From an uncultured Clostridium sp. (GTDB taxonomy: Bacteria > Bacillota > Clostridia > TANB77 > CAG-508): a stretch of DNA of 5,051 nucleotides. Every line of letters begins with the position of its first letter. Positions within the stretch are counted from its first letter, which is position 1. The position numbers and the translations under genes are program-made. Shown here one piece after another: positions 4,983 through 5,051 of the stretch. Under the pieces are notes generated by a model. It searched no databases, was not told the origin of the DNA, and saw only the letters and a list, made by a program, of their open reading frames with translations. Location of the stretch: assembly GCA_900556695.1 (NCBI GenBank), contig USQA01000093.1, positions 1-5,051 of the forward strand. The letters are read 5' to 3'.

Positions 4983-5051
4983 TTATTCTTTTGTTATAGA
5001 TGTTAACTGACTTTCGTCAATTTCTTCTTCGTTTTTCTTTATTGTTTTTGT
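4983..5051 (-). CDS. spoIIAB: C-terminal end of probable anti-sigma-F factor SpoIIAB; cut by window edge
   Basis: Only the last 22 codons and the TAA stop (4985-4983) are inside the window. The open frame reads TKTIKKNEEEIDESQLTSIT and ends K-E; the other two frames have stops within it. Position directly before sigF with a 17-nt gap is the usual place of spoIIAB, a GHKL-type kinase and anti-sigma factor that holds SigF inactive and phosphorylates SpoIIAA. A T-K-x-I-type final beta strand followed by a charged tail would suit the end of SpoIIAB, but the piece is too short to prove identity by sequence. Confidence 0.6.
   Translation of the reverse strand, partial: TKTIKKNEEEIDESQLTSITKE

Overview
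The window looks like chromosome from an endospore-forming, very AT-rich member of the Clostridia. Intergenic DNA and codon third positions are almost all A/T, the ribosome binding sites are AGGAGG-like, and the window carries a compact sporulation locus. The species cannot be named from the sequence alone. All five genes lie on the minus strand, so transcription runs from high to low coordinates. No mobile element gene, tRNA, rRNA, CRISPR array or plausible plus-strand gene was found, and no gene-free stretch exceeds 300 bases.

Layout in the order of transcription: the last 22 codons of spoIIAB (anti-sigma-F factor; identified mainly by position), sigF (forespore sigma factor), spoIID (peptidoglycan lytic transglycosylase of the engulfment machinery) and spoIIQ (membrane-anchored LytM/M23 protein of the SpoIIQ-SpoIIIAH channel). 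The gaps are 17, 17 and 60 nt, so this is probably one transcription unit with an internal promoter. A strong hairpin terminator lies directly after spoIIQ and overlaps one of two GGGGAC-type short repeats. Next comes pyk (pyruvate kinase) with one good and one possible sigma-A promoter, followed by its own terminator. Then comes der (EngA, ribosome-assembly GTPase), whose promoter overlaps the pyk terminator and whose leader is unusual. Only the first GTPase domain of der is in the window.

The sporulation genes belong to one process. SpoIIAB holds SigF inactive until asymmetric division. SigF then drives forespore genes, classically including spoIIQ. SpoIID remodels peptidoglycan from the mother-cell side during engulfment, and SpoIIQ spans the forespore membrane and docks with a mother-cell partner. 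The arrangement is notable because genes classically expressed in the predivisional cell, mother cell and forespore lie in tandem. A sequence that fits the SigF consensus lies just before spoIIQ.

Nothing here is a clearly new biological system. The points most worth a second look are the der leader, the short repeats that appear to be reused as a terminator and perhaps a -35 box, a SpoIIQ that keeps its zinc ligands but lacks a usual catalytic His, an apparent His-to-Cys change in the SpoIID metal site, and divergent active-site signatures in pyruvate kinase.
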